NCBI GenBank assembly: GCA_033063855.1
Contig: CP093831.1
Location: forward strand, 22,010,001 to 22,074,000
Direction: 5' to 3'
Source of the DNA: Smittia aterrima
Taxonomy: Eukaryota; Arthropoda; Insecta; Diptera; Chironomidae
DNA: 64,000 nt
Below the pieces are notes generated by a model. That model saw nothing but the letters and a program-made list of their open reading frames with translations, ran no database searches and was not told the DNA's origin. How positions within the stretch are numbered: the stretch's first letter is position 1; every line of letters begins with the position of its first letter. A program made the position numbers and the translations under genes. Shown piece after piece: positions 38,885 to 50,113 of the stretch.

Positions 38885-39895
38885 CTGACACTTCTTCACG
38901 AGAAATGATCAGCGTGCTTAAACGAATCCCAGAACTCGACCAGATATTGGATCCAACTCTGATGAGCTCAGAGTGGAACTTCGTTACCTTTGGACTTAGA
39001 GCATTGAGTTGTTCACATAAAATGATCAGCTCGACACGACTAAGCGATAAGTCCCAGAAAATCCAAGCTTCACACATTGGATCCACCTCTGGTGAGCTCA
39101 GAATGGAACTTCGTTCTCTTAAGACTTAGAGCATTGCGTTCTTGACATGAAATGATTAGCTGGTAAAGATTAAGCGATAAATCCCAGAAAATCAAAGCTC
39201 CTGATATTGGATCCACCTCTGGTGAGCTCAGAGTGGAACTTCGTTCTCTTAAGACTTACAGCATTGCGTTCTTCACATGAAATGATTAGCTGGTAAAGAT
39301 TAAGCGATAAATCCCAGAAAATCCAAGCTTCACCCATTGGATCCACCTCTGGTGAGCTCAGAGTGGAACTTCGTTCCCTTTGGACTTGGAGCATTGAGAT
39401 GTTCACATGAAATGATCAGCTGGTCACGACTAAGCGATAAGTCCCAGAAAATCCAAGCTTCACCCATTGGATCCACCTCTGGTGAGCTCAGAGTGGAACT
39501 TCGTTGTCTTAAGACTTGGAGCATTGAGTTGTTCACATAAAATGATCTGCTTGACACGACTAAGCGATAAGTCCCAGAAAATCCAAGCTTCACCCATTGG
39601 ATCCACCTCTGGTGAGCTCAGAGTGGAACTTCGTTCCCTTTGGACTTGGAGCATTGAGATGTTCACATGAAATGATCAGCTGGTCACGACTAAGCGATAA
39701 GTCCCAGAAAATCCAAGCTTCACACATTGGATCCACCTCTGGTGAGCTCAGAGTGGAACTTCGTTCCCTTTGGACTTGGAGCATTGAGATGTTCACATGA
39801 AATGATCAGCTGGTCACGACTAAGCGATAAGTCCCAGAAAATCCAAGCTTCACACATTGGATCCACCTCTGGTGAGCTCAAAAAAGAACTTTGTT
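38885..39895. repeat. 130-bp minisatellite, eight units
   Basis: The anchor GGATCCA(A/C)CTCTG recurs at 38949, 39079, 39209, 39339, 39469, 39599, 39729 and 39859, a period of exactly 130 bases. Each unit contains GTGAGCTCAGAGTGGAAC, GAGCATTGAG, TTCACATGAAATGATCAGC and TAAGCGATAAGTCCCAG. Units 5 to 8 are almost identical, while the first is the most diverged. The short open frames across the units are a by-product of the repeat period and are not genes. Confidence 0.95.
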
Positions 39896-40034
39896 AAGCA
39901 AACCAAGTAAAATGTCCCCTGTAACCAATCCAGAGGATGAAAAACCCTTCAGTAAGTTCGGTACGAACTGCTACTGCCACTTGTTAATTCACGTTTTTGA
40001 TTGGTCTATCACCGGAAAGTGAAATTTCTCTTTT

Positions 40035-40126
40035 GGATTCTCGCACAGCAAAACTTTTCTCAATTTCAGAAAAAAATGTTAATCTGTCTTTATAAATAAG
40101 AACATAACTTCTCAATTGAGTTCAGT
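40035..40126 (+). promoter_or_regulatory. Core promoter of 8C-8: TATA box and TCAGT initiator, with conserved upstream motif
   Basis: A perfect TATAAATA at 40091-40098 lies 33 bases before the A of the TCAGT initiator (40122-40126), the canonical spacing, and 51 bases before the start codon. GGATTCTCGCACAGCAAAAC begins at 40035 and recurs at the same distance upstream of 8C-10, 8C-12 and 8C-15, with weaker forms (GGACTCTCACGCAGC) before subgroup C genes. Sister promoters read TTAAATAAG in place of TATAAATA. Strong, shared expression is an inference. Confidence 0.7.
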
Positions 40127-40148
40127 TTGTTTCAAACCTTCTTCCATA

Positions 40149-41053
40149 ATGAAACTTTTGTAAGAAAAAATATTTTTCAACTTTTATCAATTAAATAATT
40201 TCGAGTTCACAGGTTATCTGCTTTATTGCTTTGTGCAATTCACGTTTCAACAATTCGCGGACGCGAGGTCGATGAAAGCGTCAAGGTCAATTGCATGATC
40301 AAGCATTTAAAATCATTGAATATGCTCAAAGAGGATTTTCCCAATTATCCTGGAAACTCAATTGACAATTGTGATGAATTGATCGCGGAAGCAACTGAAG
40401 CAGCATACAAAAGTGTTCTGTTGGAACTTCGCGCAAAAATGGTGGAATCGTATGTGGATTGCGTGAAATCGGATTTAAAGATCAATCACTTTGTTGAGAA
40501 TAACATGAAGAACGCAGTATATTTGATATCGCCATCGATAAGTGCAGAAGAGAAAAAATTAGTTTCGCACAAAGTTCTCAGCGAAAATACGAAAAACAAT
40601 TTGAAAGCCATGAATTTGTGTGTCAACGATAAATTTTTTGGTGACTTGTTTGATGAACTAACGTCCTTCAATTTGAAAGAAGATGATCCCGAAAGGGTTT
40701 ATTGCATTAAAAAATATGTCGTTGACAACAATTTGATCGATCCTCAATACAAAGTTGTACTAAATCCTGAAAATGATAAAATCAACGCTACATCATGCGA
40801 AAAACAAAGGAACTTTGTTTTCAAAGATCTCGAGGAATTTATTTTGGGAAGACATTCGACTGATTTTAAAACTGAGAGCTCCAAGAGCTGTGCTAGTGCA
40901 AAAGTCTTCGAATCTAAAATAGTCGAAAAATACCTCGCGGTTTACGTCTTATGCGAAGTTGAATTGAATGACGAACAGAAAAAAGCGGAAAAGCAAAAGT
41001 TCGTTGCTGCAAATAAAAATTTAAGTTCTTTGTTATTAGACTGCTTTGCTTAG
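40149..41053 (+). CDS. 8C-8: secreted eight-cysteine protein, subgroup B
   Basis: Exons 40149-40159 and 40213-41053 (53-bp intron) give 283 aa. The N-terminus (RGREVDESVKVNC) follows 8C-12 and 8C-6, and the C-terminus (KIVEKYLAVYVL, LLLDCFA) is typical of subgroup B. It lacks the NE-rich insertion before Cys5 (DDPERVYCIKK). Cys6 keeps its sequon (NATSC). Of all copies this one has the best TATA box. Its upstream flank carries the Helitron-like element that its counterpart 8C-4 lacks. It is intact. Confidence 0.85.
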
Positions 41054-41269
41054 ACTGTTTTGCTTTCATAATAAAAATATTCTTTCTTAAATAATATTTA
41101 ATTTAGTTTTAATAAATCTTTTTAAAAAATTTATTTTTATTTGAAAGCCAAGTTTGGTTTATAAACGACGACAGAAAGAGGATGAGTTTTTTTAGTTAGT
41201 CTCATCAGAAAGTAAAATTTCTCTTTCGGACTCTCACACAGAAAAATTGGGAAATTGGATTTCGAAGGA

Positions 41270-41600
41270 AAACATACTTTTTACATGTATTTTACATGTA
41301 TTTATTTTTTAATTACATGTAAAAAGTATGTATTTTATATGTAAAATACATGTAAAAAGTATACTTGTATACATTTTACATGTTTTTTTCATACTCGTTT
41401 TTGTAGAAAAACCATGCGAACGCATGCATTTTTTTGTAAAAAACATGTAAAATGTTTGTAAAAAACATACAAAAAGTATATAAAATACATGTATTTTGTA
41501 TAAAAAAATAATATTCGTGTTCCACATGAAATCCATGCGAACTGTGAAAAATATATAATTTACATGTATTTTGTAAAAAAGTTACATTTTGTAGAAAATG
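41270..41600. repeat. ACATGTA-rich palindromic low-complexity stretch
   Basis: Overlapping units of TACATGTAAAA and its reverse complement TTTTACATGTA recur many times in both orientations, together with CATGCGAACGCATG. The stretch is self-complementary at many offsets and not a simple tandem repeat. It lies between 8C-8 and the broken copy at 41.7 kb. Confidence 0.8.
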
Positions 41601-41691
41601 ACTTGCATAATACCGAAAAGCGAAAATCGAAAAAATCCTTGTACCAGGTCGCCTGTGACCGGTCTTCTTAATTTTTTTATTATGTTCGTAG

Positions 41692-41893
41692 ATTATCTGC
41701 GTTGTTGTTTTCTGCAGTTCAAGGTCAATTGCATGATCATATGTCTAAAATCATTGAAGATGTTCGTTGCTAGTTTTCCCAGTTATCCGGGAACTCAATT
41801 GACGACAGCGACGATGTGATTAAGGCATCATCTAAATTAATATACGAAGACACTTTAGAGGGACTTCACGGAAATTAAATGGAACGCGTTATG
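41692..41893 (+). pseudogene. 8C-9 (5' part): broken subgroup C copy
   Basis: It follows the start of exon 2 of 8C-13 and 8C-16 (TTATCTGCGTTGTTGTTT). About 40 bases that code for the end of the signal peptide and the mature start are missing, so the sequence jumps from the GCAGTTCA segment to AGGTCAATTGCATGATC. A TAG replaces Glu (GTTGCTAG), Cys2 is lost and a TAA follows GGAAAT. Similarity to a C-type gene ends near 41,893, where it switches to the upstream flank of a subgroup B unit. No exon 1 is visible. Confidence 0.8.
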
Positions 41894-42186
41894 CACAATA
41901 TTGATTTATTTATCGAAGAATGACAGTTCGCTAAGAACTTTATGAAATTTCACCGTAATCAGAGAAAGAGAGAATATAGAGAGGTCCTAATATTTGATAT
42001 TGAGCTTTATCGCTGTTTAAAATGCACGTTTTTGATTGGTCTATCATCGGAAAGTGAAATTTCTCTTTTGGATTCTCGCACAGCAAAACTTTCGCTCAAT
42101 TTCATAAAAAAAAATGTTAATCTGTCTTCTTAAATAAGAACATAACTTCTCAATTGAGCTCAGTTTGTTTCGAACCTTCTTCCAAA

Positions 42187-43121
42187 ATGAAACTTTTGTA
42201 AGAAAAAATATTTTTCAACATTTATCAATTAAATACTTTTGAGTTCACAGGTTATCTGCTTTATTGCTTTGTGCAATTCACGTTTCAACAATTTGCGGAC
42301 GTAATGTCGATCTAAGTGTCAACATGAACTGTGTGATCAAGCATTTGAAATCATTGAATATGCTCGAAGAGAATTTTCCCAACTATCCGGGAAACTCAAT
42401 TGACAATTGTGATGAAGTGATCGCGGAAACAACTGAAACAGCATACAAAAGTGTTCTGTTGGAACTTCGCTCAAGTGAGATGGAAATGTATACGGATTGC
42501 GTCAAATCGGATTTGAAGACCAATCGCTATGCTGAGAATACCATGAAGAACGCAGTATATTTGATATCGCCATCGATAAGTGCCGAAGAGAAAAAGTTAG
42601 TTTCGCACGAAGTTCTCAGCGAAAATATGAAAAGCAGTATGAAAGCCAAGAGCTTGTGTATCGGCGATAAATTTTACGGTGATTTGTTTGATTGGTTTAT
42701 TTCTTACAAATTGAATGAAAATGATCCCGATAGTGTAAATGAATTTTATTGCATGAAAAAATATGTCGTTGACCACAATTTGATCGATCCTCAATACAAA
42801 GTTGCACCAAATCCTGAAAATATTGAAATCAACGCTTCATCATGCGAAGAACAAAACAACAAAGCTTTGAAAGACACCGAGGATTTTATCTTGTTCAAAC
42901 ATTCGATTGATTTTGAAACTGAGCCCCAATCCAAAATTAAAGGCTTCGAAAGCTGTGTTCGTGCAAAAGTCTTCGAATCTAAAATAGTCGAAAAATACCT
43001 TCCGCTTGATTACGTCTTAAGCAAAATTAAATTGAATAACGAACAGAAGAAAGCGGAAAAGCAAAAGTTCGTTACTGCAAATAAAAACTTGAGTTCTTTG
43101 TTATCTGACTGCTTTGCTTAG
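42187..43121 (+). CDS. 8C-10: secreted eight-cysteine protein, subgroup B, long form
   Basis: Exons 42187-42197 and 42251-43121 (53-bp intron) give 293 aa, one of the two longest copies. The extra length comes from NENDPDSVNE before Cys5 and from EPQSKIKGFE before Cys7, both shared with 8C-12. The mature start (RNVDLSVNMNC) resembles 8C-4. NASSC keeps the Cys6 sequon, and all cysteines are present. The gene and its promoter lie between the two halves of the broken C-type copy (41,692-41,893 and 43,496-43,798). It is intact. Confidence 0.85.
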
Positions 43122-43339
43122 AATTTTGTAAGCTTTCATAATAAAAATATTCTTTCCTGAGAAAAAATTAATTTTATTTTATTAAATCTTTTTTAAAAAT
43201 CGTATTTTTATTAAAAAGCCAATCACAAAATTGGTTTATAATTCGGCGACAGATAGAGGATGAAATAGAATTTCTCTTTCGGATTCTCACGCAGCAAAAC
43301 TCGTCGTTATTTCCATAGATAATAATATAACTAGATTGG

Positions 43340-43495
43340 CCAAGCGTGTTTTTTTGTTGTTGTTTTTCCTTTTGTGAGGGTCATCGCCCCTCAATAAAAT
43401 ATTTTGAGGGTCATCGCCCTCATAGAAAATTTGCTTACCTTCGGGTCCAACAGCAACCATTTTGAAAAATGTATGAGGATCGATGACAATGAGGG
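43340..43495 (-). other. Exon-like fragment of unknown origin with a short direct repeat
   Basis: On the minus strand, SLIVIDPHTFFKMVAVGPEG is followed at once by a good donor (GAAG|GTAAGC, donor near 43,435). Next to it GAGGGTCATCGCCC occurs twice, about 30 bases apart. No other copy of this sequence is seen in the array. It may be a captured exon of an unrelated gene or chance; I do not recognise it. Confidence 0.3.
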
Positions 43496-43798
43496 AATGC
43501 CAAGCGATCATGTGACGTCAAGAAGTTTAGTGATTTATTTGACAGCATGATGACAATCAATTTCTTCGGAAAAGATACAAACAGATAACTTACAACTCGA
43601 TTACTAACTGAAGGCTCCATTAGCTGCGCGCGAGTCATATTCACAGAATCTGGAACCTGCGACAATATTATGGCGATTGCAGTATTAAGCAAAGTTGAAT
43701 TGTCAGCTGATCAGAAGGAAATGGAAAAGAAAAAATTTGTTGACGTGATTATGAATGTTGATTTATTGCTATCCCAGTGTAAAGTAATAGCCGAATAA
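43496..43798 (+). pseudogene. 8C-9 (3' part): broken subgroup C copy
   Basis: It resumes the C-type gene at GCCAAGCGATCATGTGACGTC (equivalent to about 51,760 in 8C-13) and runs to the normal stop after VIAE. An internal deletion removes the segment from Cys5 through Cys6, joining ACAAACAG to ATAACTTACAACTCG. The 3' UTR that follows is of the C-type. Together with 41,692-41,893 it forms one gene interrupted by the 8C-10 unit, with about 130 bases lost at the join. Confidence 0.8.
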
Positions 43799-43999
43799 AA
43801 TGATTGGAATAAGACTGTTTTTTAATTAAAGTTATCTCATGTTATCTACAATGCTGCAAAGTTGAATGTTCATTGAAATTTTAAATATTCTTAGAAAGCT
43901 GCTTCTTTCTAGCAGACGATATAGACTTCTAATCATGTGTGGACCACATGTTGATTAACCCAGAGTGCACGTGCTTGCGAAAAAAATAAATTCAATAAG

Positions 44000-46900
44000 A
44001 GGTGAATCGCGGGAAATCTGCCGAATTCAAATGACTGTAACTTTCGTAAATTGAAATCTTTTTATTATCTGTTTTTTGTATTGACAAGAACTATTCTTTA
44101 AAATTCATCTCACATACAAAGATTTTCAATAAATATTGAAGTTAAGTCAGAAAAGTTAATTTAGTCGAGCTCCAAAAAATGGTGTTCGACAGTGATATTT
44201 GTAAATTTTTATAACTATATTGATTATTGAATAAAAATCCTCAGTGTTTCTTGTAGTCTCTTCGTCAAAAAAAAACTTAATTAAACTTTCATAACGTTTA
44301 ATAGCAAAGTTGAACTTCTTTTTTAATCATGTCATACGTCATAAAAGCGGATCTCTACAGTTTCAAGAAAATTTCGGGGCAATCAAAGACAATTGCTTGA
44401 TCTAATTTAATCAAGAATGTTGTAATGTACAAATAATTTAAGTTCAATGGAATTATCTGAAATTTACTCCTTATTAAGTGTTGCAAAAGAAAGTCTTCAG
44501 ATAAAAGAAATTATTTTCTGAAAAAATTTTCATTTATTATCATAAAAATTTTACTCAGGATATCTTCTCTTAAAAATTTTTTGTTTATCCATGGATAATA
44601 AGAAAAAAACAGTTTAAAAATCATAATGACAGAATTTCATTGAGAATTTTTGAGAATTCGAATTTTCAATTTCTGAGAAACAAGTAATTAATTTTAACAA
44701 GATGAATTTGCTAGCGAAATAGGATCCTTGAAATCTCATTTGGTTTCAGAAATAATCCATTGACATGTTGAAGAGATGTGATTTTCAGATCTAAGGACGA
44801 CAATCTTGAAAGCTGTGGTTGTCTGATGTAAGATAAGAGTTGAAGAAGATAAAATGTGACAAGAAAAACTGAATTTTCCAGTGTAAAAATACAAAAAAAT
44901 CAATTTTAATGAATAAAAATTTTTTTTAAACTAAAAAATGAGATTTGAAGCAGCTTTCAGTCAGAAATTTTTAAAAGTCATATAAGCTTTCAGATGCTAA
45001 AAAAAATATTTAAAATAATCAGAAATTGGGAATGAGTTTAAGATAAATGATATTTTTTGTTTGGTAGTGAAAATTGGGAATTCAGTTTGAGTAGTGAAAT
45101 GGGATATATTTAGAGTAATAAAATTGATATTTCAGTTTGATGAAAAAATTGATATCGTGATAAGAAGTTAAATTTCAGTTTGATCAAGTTTTTTTTGTTG
45201 AGAGAAAAATGATATTTCGGATGTGAAAGTTAGATTTAGTTTAAAATCGAAATTGATATTTCTGTTTGAAATAGAAAATTGAAAGTGATGTGAAAAGAAC
45301 ATGAAAAAATAATTTATTTTAAATGAAAGTAATTTCAGTTTGAATAAAATTGATATTTCAGTTTAATTAAAATTATATTTCGTTGATGAGAAAGTTGATG
45401 TTCAGTTGAGAATGAAAGAAATTTTCAGTTTGATGTAGTTATATTTCTTTGAGTGTAAATGAACAGTTGATTAAAAAGATGCATTTGAAAAAAATTATAT
45501 TTCAGATTATCATGAAATTATATTTCAGTTATCGAAATTAAGTGAATAAAATTGGGATATCAGTTTAGAGTAGTAAATTGAATTTGAAATATGAAAGTTG
45601 GGATATTTCAGTTGAGTAAAAAAAAGAATTTAATTTAAGAATAGAATTATATTTAAAGAGTTTTCTAATAAAAGAAAATGAAATAAAAATGAATTTTAAA
45701 ATAAAAGCAATCAATTTTCTTTTTTAAATTTTTGATCTTTAAATGATTTCTTTTAAAGAATTTGCTTGACTTGGAATTCAAAATTCTCAGAAAAATATTG
45801 ATGAAAAAAATCAGACTTTGAAGAGTTTTCTAAATTTTCAAAAGCAAAGTGTTCTCGTGTTCTTTTGAGTTTCTCAACATACCAATTCCTAAATAAAATA
45901 ACTTTTGTAAATAAAAAAGCAAAAGATTGGTATAAAAAAAATTCTATGAACAAACTGAAAAATTTTTTTCAAAATTTCACTACTCTAAACAAAATACAAT
46001 TTCATATTAAATGAAATCATTTTATCAAACAAAAATATATTTTTATTGTAAATATCCCAATTTCATTAACAAATATTAATTTCTAATCCTGGAAATATAA
46101 CTTTCTAACTCTAAACAAAATGTTTTGAAAATAAAAAATTTTCATCAAAAAGAAAAAGAATTCTGTTTTATTCAAATCACGTTGACGCTTCAATTTATCT
46201 GTTCTAGAAATTTGCTACTTCAAATTCTATCCATTGAAAAAATCATGTAAAAAAAATAAATATAATTGAAAGATCGTGTCGAAGATTGACTTCAAAATTA
46301 ATTTGACAAGGTCTGATCAAGTGAAAGAAATGAACTTCTTTGATTAAATTGAAAAAATTGAGAAAGAATCAATCAACTCCAGACTATTTTGTGAAACAGC
46401 GAAGACAACAAAGAAAATCATTTTTGCGCAAAAAATTCGGAAAACTTATGAAATTTATTAAATTTTTTGTTTTGATTTTTTTTTTTGAAGAAAAATCAAA
46501 AGTGTAAGTTATTGAGAGAAAATCATCGAAAATAAGATTCAAGAAAAGCGAATTGAAGCATAAAAATTAACGAGCAAAAGAATTTAAACAACTTGAAAAA
46601 CTGTCTATTTGTCTAAAAATCATTGCTGGTATTGTTGAACAGTCAATCCCTTCAGCGATTTCGAAAAAAAAAAAGTTTTTGATCTCTTACAATAACGAGA
46701 AATTGTAAATTCATCAATATGAAGACATCGTCTTAAAAAAAATTGAAGAAAGAAAAAATTCGGATTGCTAAACTTCGATTGTAATTAGATCGCGGTATTT
46801 AAGCTGATCTTTTTTTGGTGGAAAAATTTCCAAGGCCAAAATTAATTGAAATTTTCGTTAAGTAAATAAATTAAAAATGTGAAAGTTCAATAAAATGTTC

Positions 46901-49063
46901 AAAATTGAAAAATTGCACACACAAAAAAATTTCGTTGATTTATTTATCGTTTTTTCGAACTGCTTTTTTTTGCTTCTGTGGATGTTATCTATTCAGAGAA
47001 AAAAAGAGAATCAAATTTCAAACTGAAATAAATTTCTATCAAAGAAATGTAATTTCTATTAGTGAAATATTTTTTCTATCAAAAAAATAATTTCATACTC
47101 TAAAAAAAATGTCAACTTTAGTATTAATCAAAATATAACTATATTCAATAAATAATTTTATACTCTAAATGATATCAATTTCTACAAAAAATATCAATTT
47201 TTACTATTAAATGAATTCATTTTCTACTCAAAAAAATATCTAACTTTTAGTTTAAATCAAATATTTTCTATTCAAATAAATATCCCAATTTTCTACTCTA
47301 AATAAAAAACTTTTCATCAAAAAAATATAACTTTTATTTAAATAAAATCCCAATTGATCAAATAAATATCAACTTTCATGTAATGAAAACAACTTTCTAC
47401 TATTAAAAAAATATCCCAACTTTCTACTATCAAACTGAAATTATTTTTTACTATCAACGAAATATCAATTTATACTCTAAAGAGAAATATAATTTCTATA
47501 CTCAAACGAAATTAATTTATTACTCAAATGATCACTTTTATACTCAAAGAAATTTTTTTAATTAAACTGAAATATAATTTCTAAATTGAAATAAACTTTT
47601 TTTAAATGAAATATCAATTTCTATTTTAGATATAATTTCATATGCAAAAAGATTTACTTTCATATTAAATACAAATATCAACTTTTATTCAGTGTAATTT
47701 CATTCTCTAAACGATTAATTTTAATTCTGAAATTAATTTCATACTCTAAACAAAAATATAATTTTAGTATCTAAATCAAATATAATAATTTTAAATTAAA
47801 TATCCTTTTTCTGCATTCACAGCTTATATGTCAAACCCAAATATTCTGAAAAAAAAACTGAAAGCTGAAAACTTCAAATCTAAAAACAATTTTCTTTAGG
47901 AAGATTTAAAAAAAGATTTTTATTCATTAAAATTCGATTACTTTTTGTATTTTTTAAGCACTTTGGATATGATTCTTTGGAAACGTCGGAATCTGGCTTC
48001 GAAGAATAAATTCTCGAAAAAATTGACAGGATCATATTAAAGTAGAGCTCGTATCTTAAAGTAGATCCTGGATGATGCCTTTGACCATCAGAAGATGAGC
48101 GAAAAAAACAAAAGTTCCTCGATCCAAAATTTCACAGTCTTTGCTGTCAGCTTCGACTCTTTTAAGCACCATATATCTCTATCCTGGATAAAAAAAAAAT
48201 TCTTAAATTGAAGAAATCTATCAGATAAAAGTGAAAATTTTGTCCTATAATAAATGAAAATTTTGTTCAGAAAATGAATTTTCTTTCTATCATGGCAGTT
48301 CATCTTTTTTTATCGAGAAAAAGATAATATGAGCAACTTATCAGATTATCCATGATCAGTAAACATAGTTCGATGTTCACATAAGAAAAATATATCAGAT
48401 GTCTTTCAAAGCAATTTTGAAGTAATTTTGGTTTTCCCAAGTTATGCAATGTGACGACACTGATTAATTGGACTTTGAAGTATCTTCAGAAATTTTTAAA
48501 TATAATAATTTTTGACTAGTCATTGTCATATTTTATTAAGTTTTAATCCATGTGCAAAGAACGATTTAGAAAACAATTTTATAGTCGACAGAAGATGTCT
48601 CATGTCAAAAAATCTTCATAACACCAAGATGGATTTTAGAAAGTCATGTACTGTTTTTGATTTTTTTATACTAATTATGATCATCATTTTGCGGATTGAA
48701 AATCTAATTATTGACTTACATAGTAGAACAATTTGAGATCCCATCGATTTCATGGAAACAATCAAGGTCTGCCAATCATGTTCAGATTTATTCGATTAAT
48801 CATTTTGAATAGAAATGTCAAACTATCAATTGAAAGCTGTGAATTGTTTGAGTCTTTTTCAAATGATTTTCAATAAAATGCATATTGTTTGATTTTTCAA
48901 GCCATGTCGAAAAATTTTTTGAGCTCACTTAATTAATTTTTTCTGATTTAAAATATTTATTGAAAGTCTTTGTATACAGATGAATTTTAAGATAGTTCTT
49001 ATCAATACACAGATAATAACCTAGTTATGCAGTTACAGTCATTTGAGTTGCTTGCGATTCATT
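44000..49063. repeat. Giant inverted repeat (about 5 kb) inserted in the array
   Basis: The ends mirror each other. CAAATGACTGTAACT (44028-44042) pairs with AGTTACAGTCATTTG (49031-49045), and TGAATCGC (44003-44010) pairs with GCGATTCA (49054-49061). Further inward 44,100-44,160 pairs with about 48,930-49,000, 44,515-44,600 with about 48,180-48,290, and 44,941-45,000 with 47,820-47,885. The centre is therefore near 46,400-46,540. The arms carry diverged copies of ATTGATATTTCAGTTTGA (left, 45,040-45,640) and its complement (right, 47,000-47,780). There is no coding capacity. The flanks, TTCAATA and TTTCCTA, are contiguous after 8C-16. This looks like a long-arm foldback transposon or a palindromic duplication. 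Confidence 0.75.
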
Positions 49064-49246
49064 TTCCTATTGGCCGGTTAGTTGAACAGTCATCTCTTCA
49101 GTTGGAGTCACGAAATGTCCCTTCGTAAATGCATCTCGCTTGCCCTATCTGTACAAGCATAAAATCATTATCGGATTCTCACACAGTTCAGTTTGTGTCG
49201 AAAAACATTTTTAGAATTAATCAAATAAATAATTTAAAGTTCACAG

Positions 49247-49780
49247 GTTATCTTTTTTTTGCTTTGCGCAACTCACATTAATTAGATTCGCGGTCGTCCG
49301 ATCGGTGGAAATATCAAGGTCAACTGCGTTATAAAACATTTCTAGAGAAGAGAGTTATCTTAATTATCCTGGAAACTCAATTACCAATTGTGAAGAAGTT
49401 GTAATGGAAAGATTGCAACACGCATCAGGAATTTTTTGCTTTTCACAAAAAGCTATTATGCGAACGGAAAATGTATCAGTTTAAATTTAATATCGAATCG
49501 CTTTGCTGAGAACTCCTTGCTGTACGCTGTGTTGAGGAATTCATCATCCTTCTCAGATAAACAGAAGAAATTAAAATCAGACGAAATTTTGAGTAAGATG
49601 AAAGAAATTCTTCAAAAGGCCTTGAAAGGCTGTAAGTCTAGCGAGTTCTTTGAGTTTTAAGATGGCAACAGCGGACCAGAAAAAAATGCAACCAGAGTTC
49701 ATTGTAATAAAAAACATGTCGGTAAAACAATTTGATAGATACACATCACAAAATTAAACTAAATCCTCGAAATAACGATC
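49247..49780 (+). pseudogene. 8C-11: broken subgroup D copy
   Basis: Exon 2 homology to 8C-1 begins after the usual TTCACAG at 49,246. Exon 1 is gone: the ATGAAGCTCTT stretch is missing between GTGTCGAAA and the intron body. Stops and shifts occur early (ATTAG in place of the residue before IRG; deletion after AAACATTT). A 74-codon piece stays open (SNRFAENSLLYAVLRNSS), and homology fades near the Cys6 region at about 49,780. It shares its unusual damage with 8C-14, so the two descend from one already broken copy. Confidence 0.8.
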
Positions 49781-50113
49781 GAAGGTTTTAATGGATTTTT
49801 GATGATTCTATGCGGATTTCTTAACAATATTGATTTATTTATCGAAGTATGACAGTCCGCTAAGAACTTTGAGAAATTTCACCGTAGTCAGAGAAAGAGA
49901 GAATATAGAGAGGTCCTAATACTTTGATAGAAGCTTTATCGCGGTTTTAAATGCACGTTTTTGATTGGTCTATCACCGGAAAGTGAAATTTCTCTTTTGG
50001 ATTCTCGCACAGCAAAACTTTTGCTCAATTTCAGAAAAAAATGTTAATCTGTCTTCTTAAATAAGAACATAACTTCTCAATTGAGTTCAGTTTGTTTCAA
50101 ACCTTCTTCCATA

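Larger units (their letters stand above)
38435..39983. mobile_element. Helitron/Helentron-like (DINE-type) non-autonomous element with internal minisatellite
   Basis: The element interrupts a flank that is continuous after 8C-3 (33,355-33,400). It starts GGGTTTTTCATCC. The reverse complement GGATGAAAAACCC lies about 35 bases from the right end (39,936-39,948), so the inverted repeats are subterminal on that side. A palindrome AGTTCGGTACGAACT follows, about 14 bases before the end at CACTTG. Near the left end is a GTAGTCT microsatellite, and the core is a 130-bp tandem repeat. This layout matches what I know of DINE-1/HINE elements. There is no long open frame, so it cannot move alone. A TTA flanks both ends and may be a target duplication or chance. 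Confidence 0.6.

Noticed and set aside
38751..39800. Series of open frames of about 67-111 codons on both strands
   Set aside because: They are created by the 130-bp repeat period and repeat themselves unit by unit.
38885..39895. CRISPR-like array
   Set aside because: The repeat is a continuous 130-bp tandem unit with no spacers, in an animal genome.
41309..41536. Minus-strand open frame rich in Phe, Tyr and Met
   Set aside because: It is the translation of the ACATGTA-type palindromic repeats.
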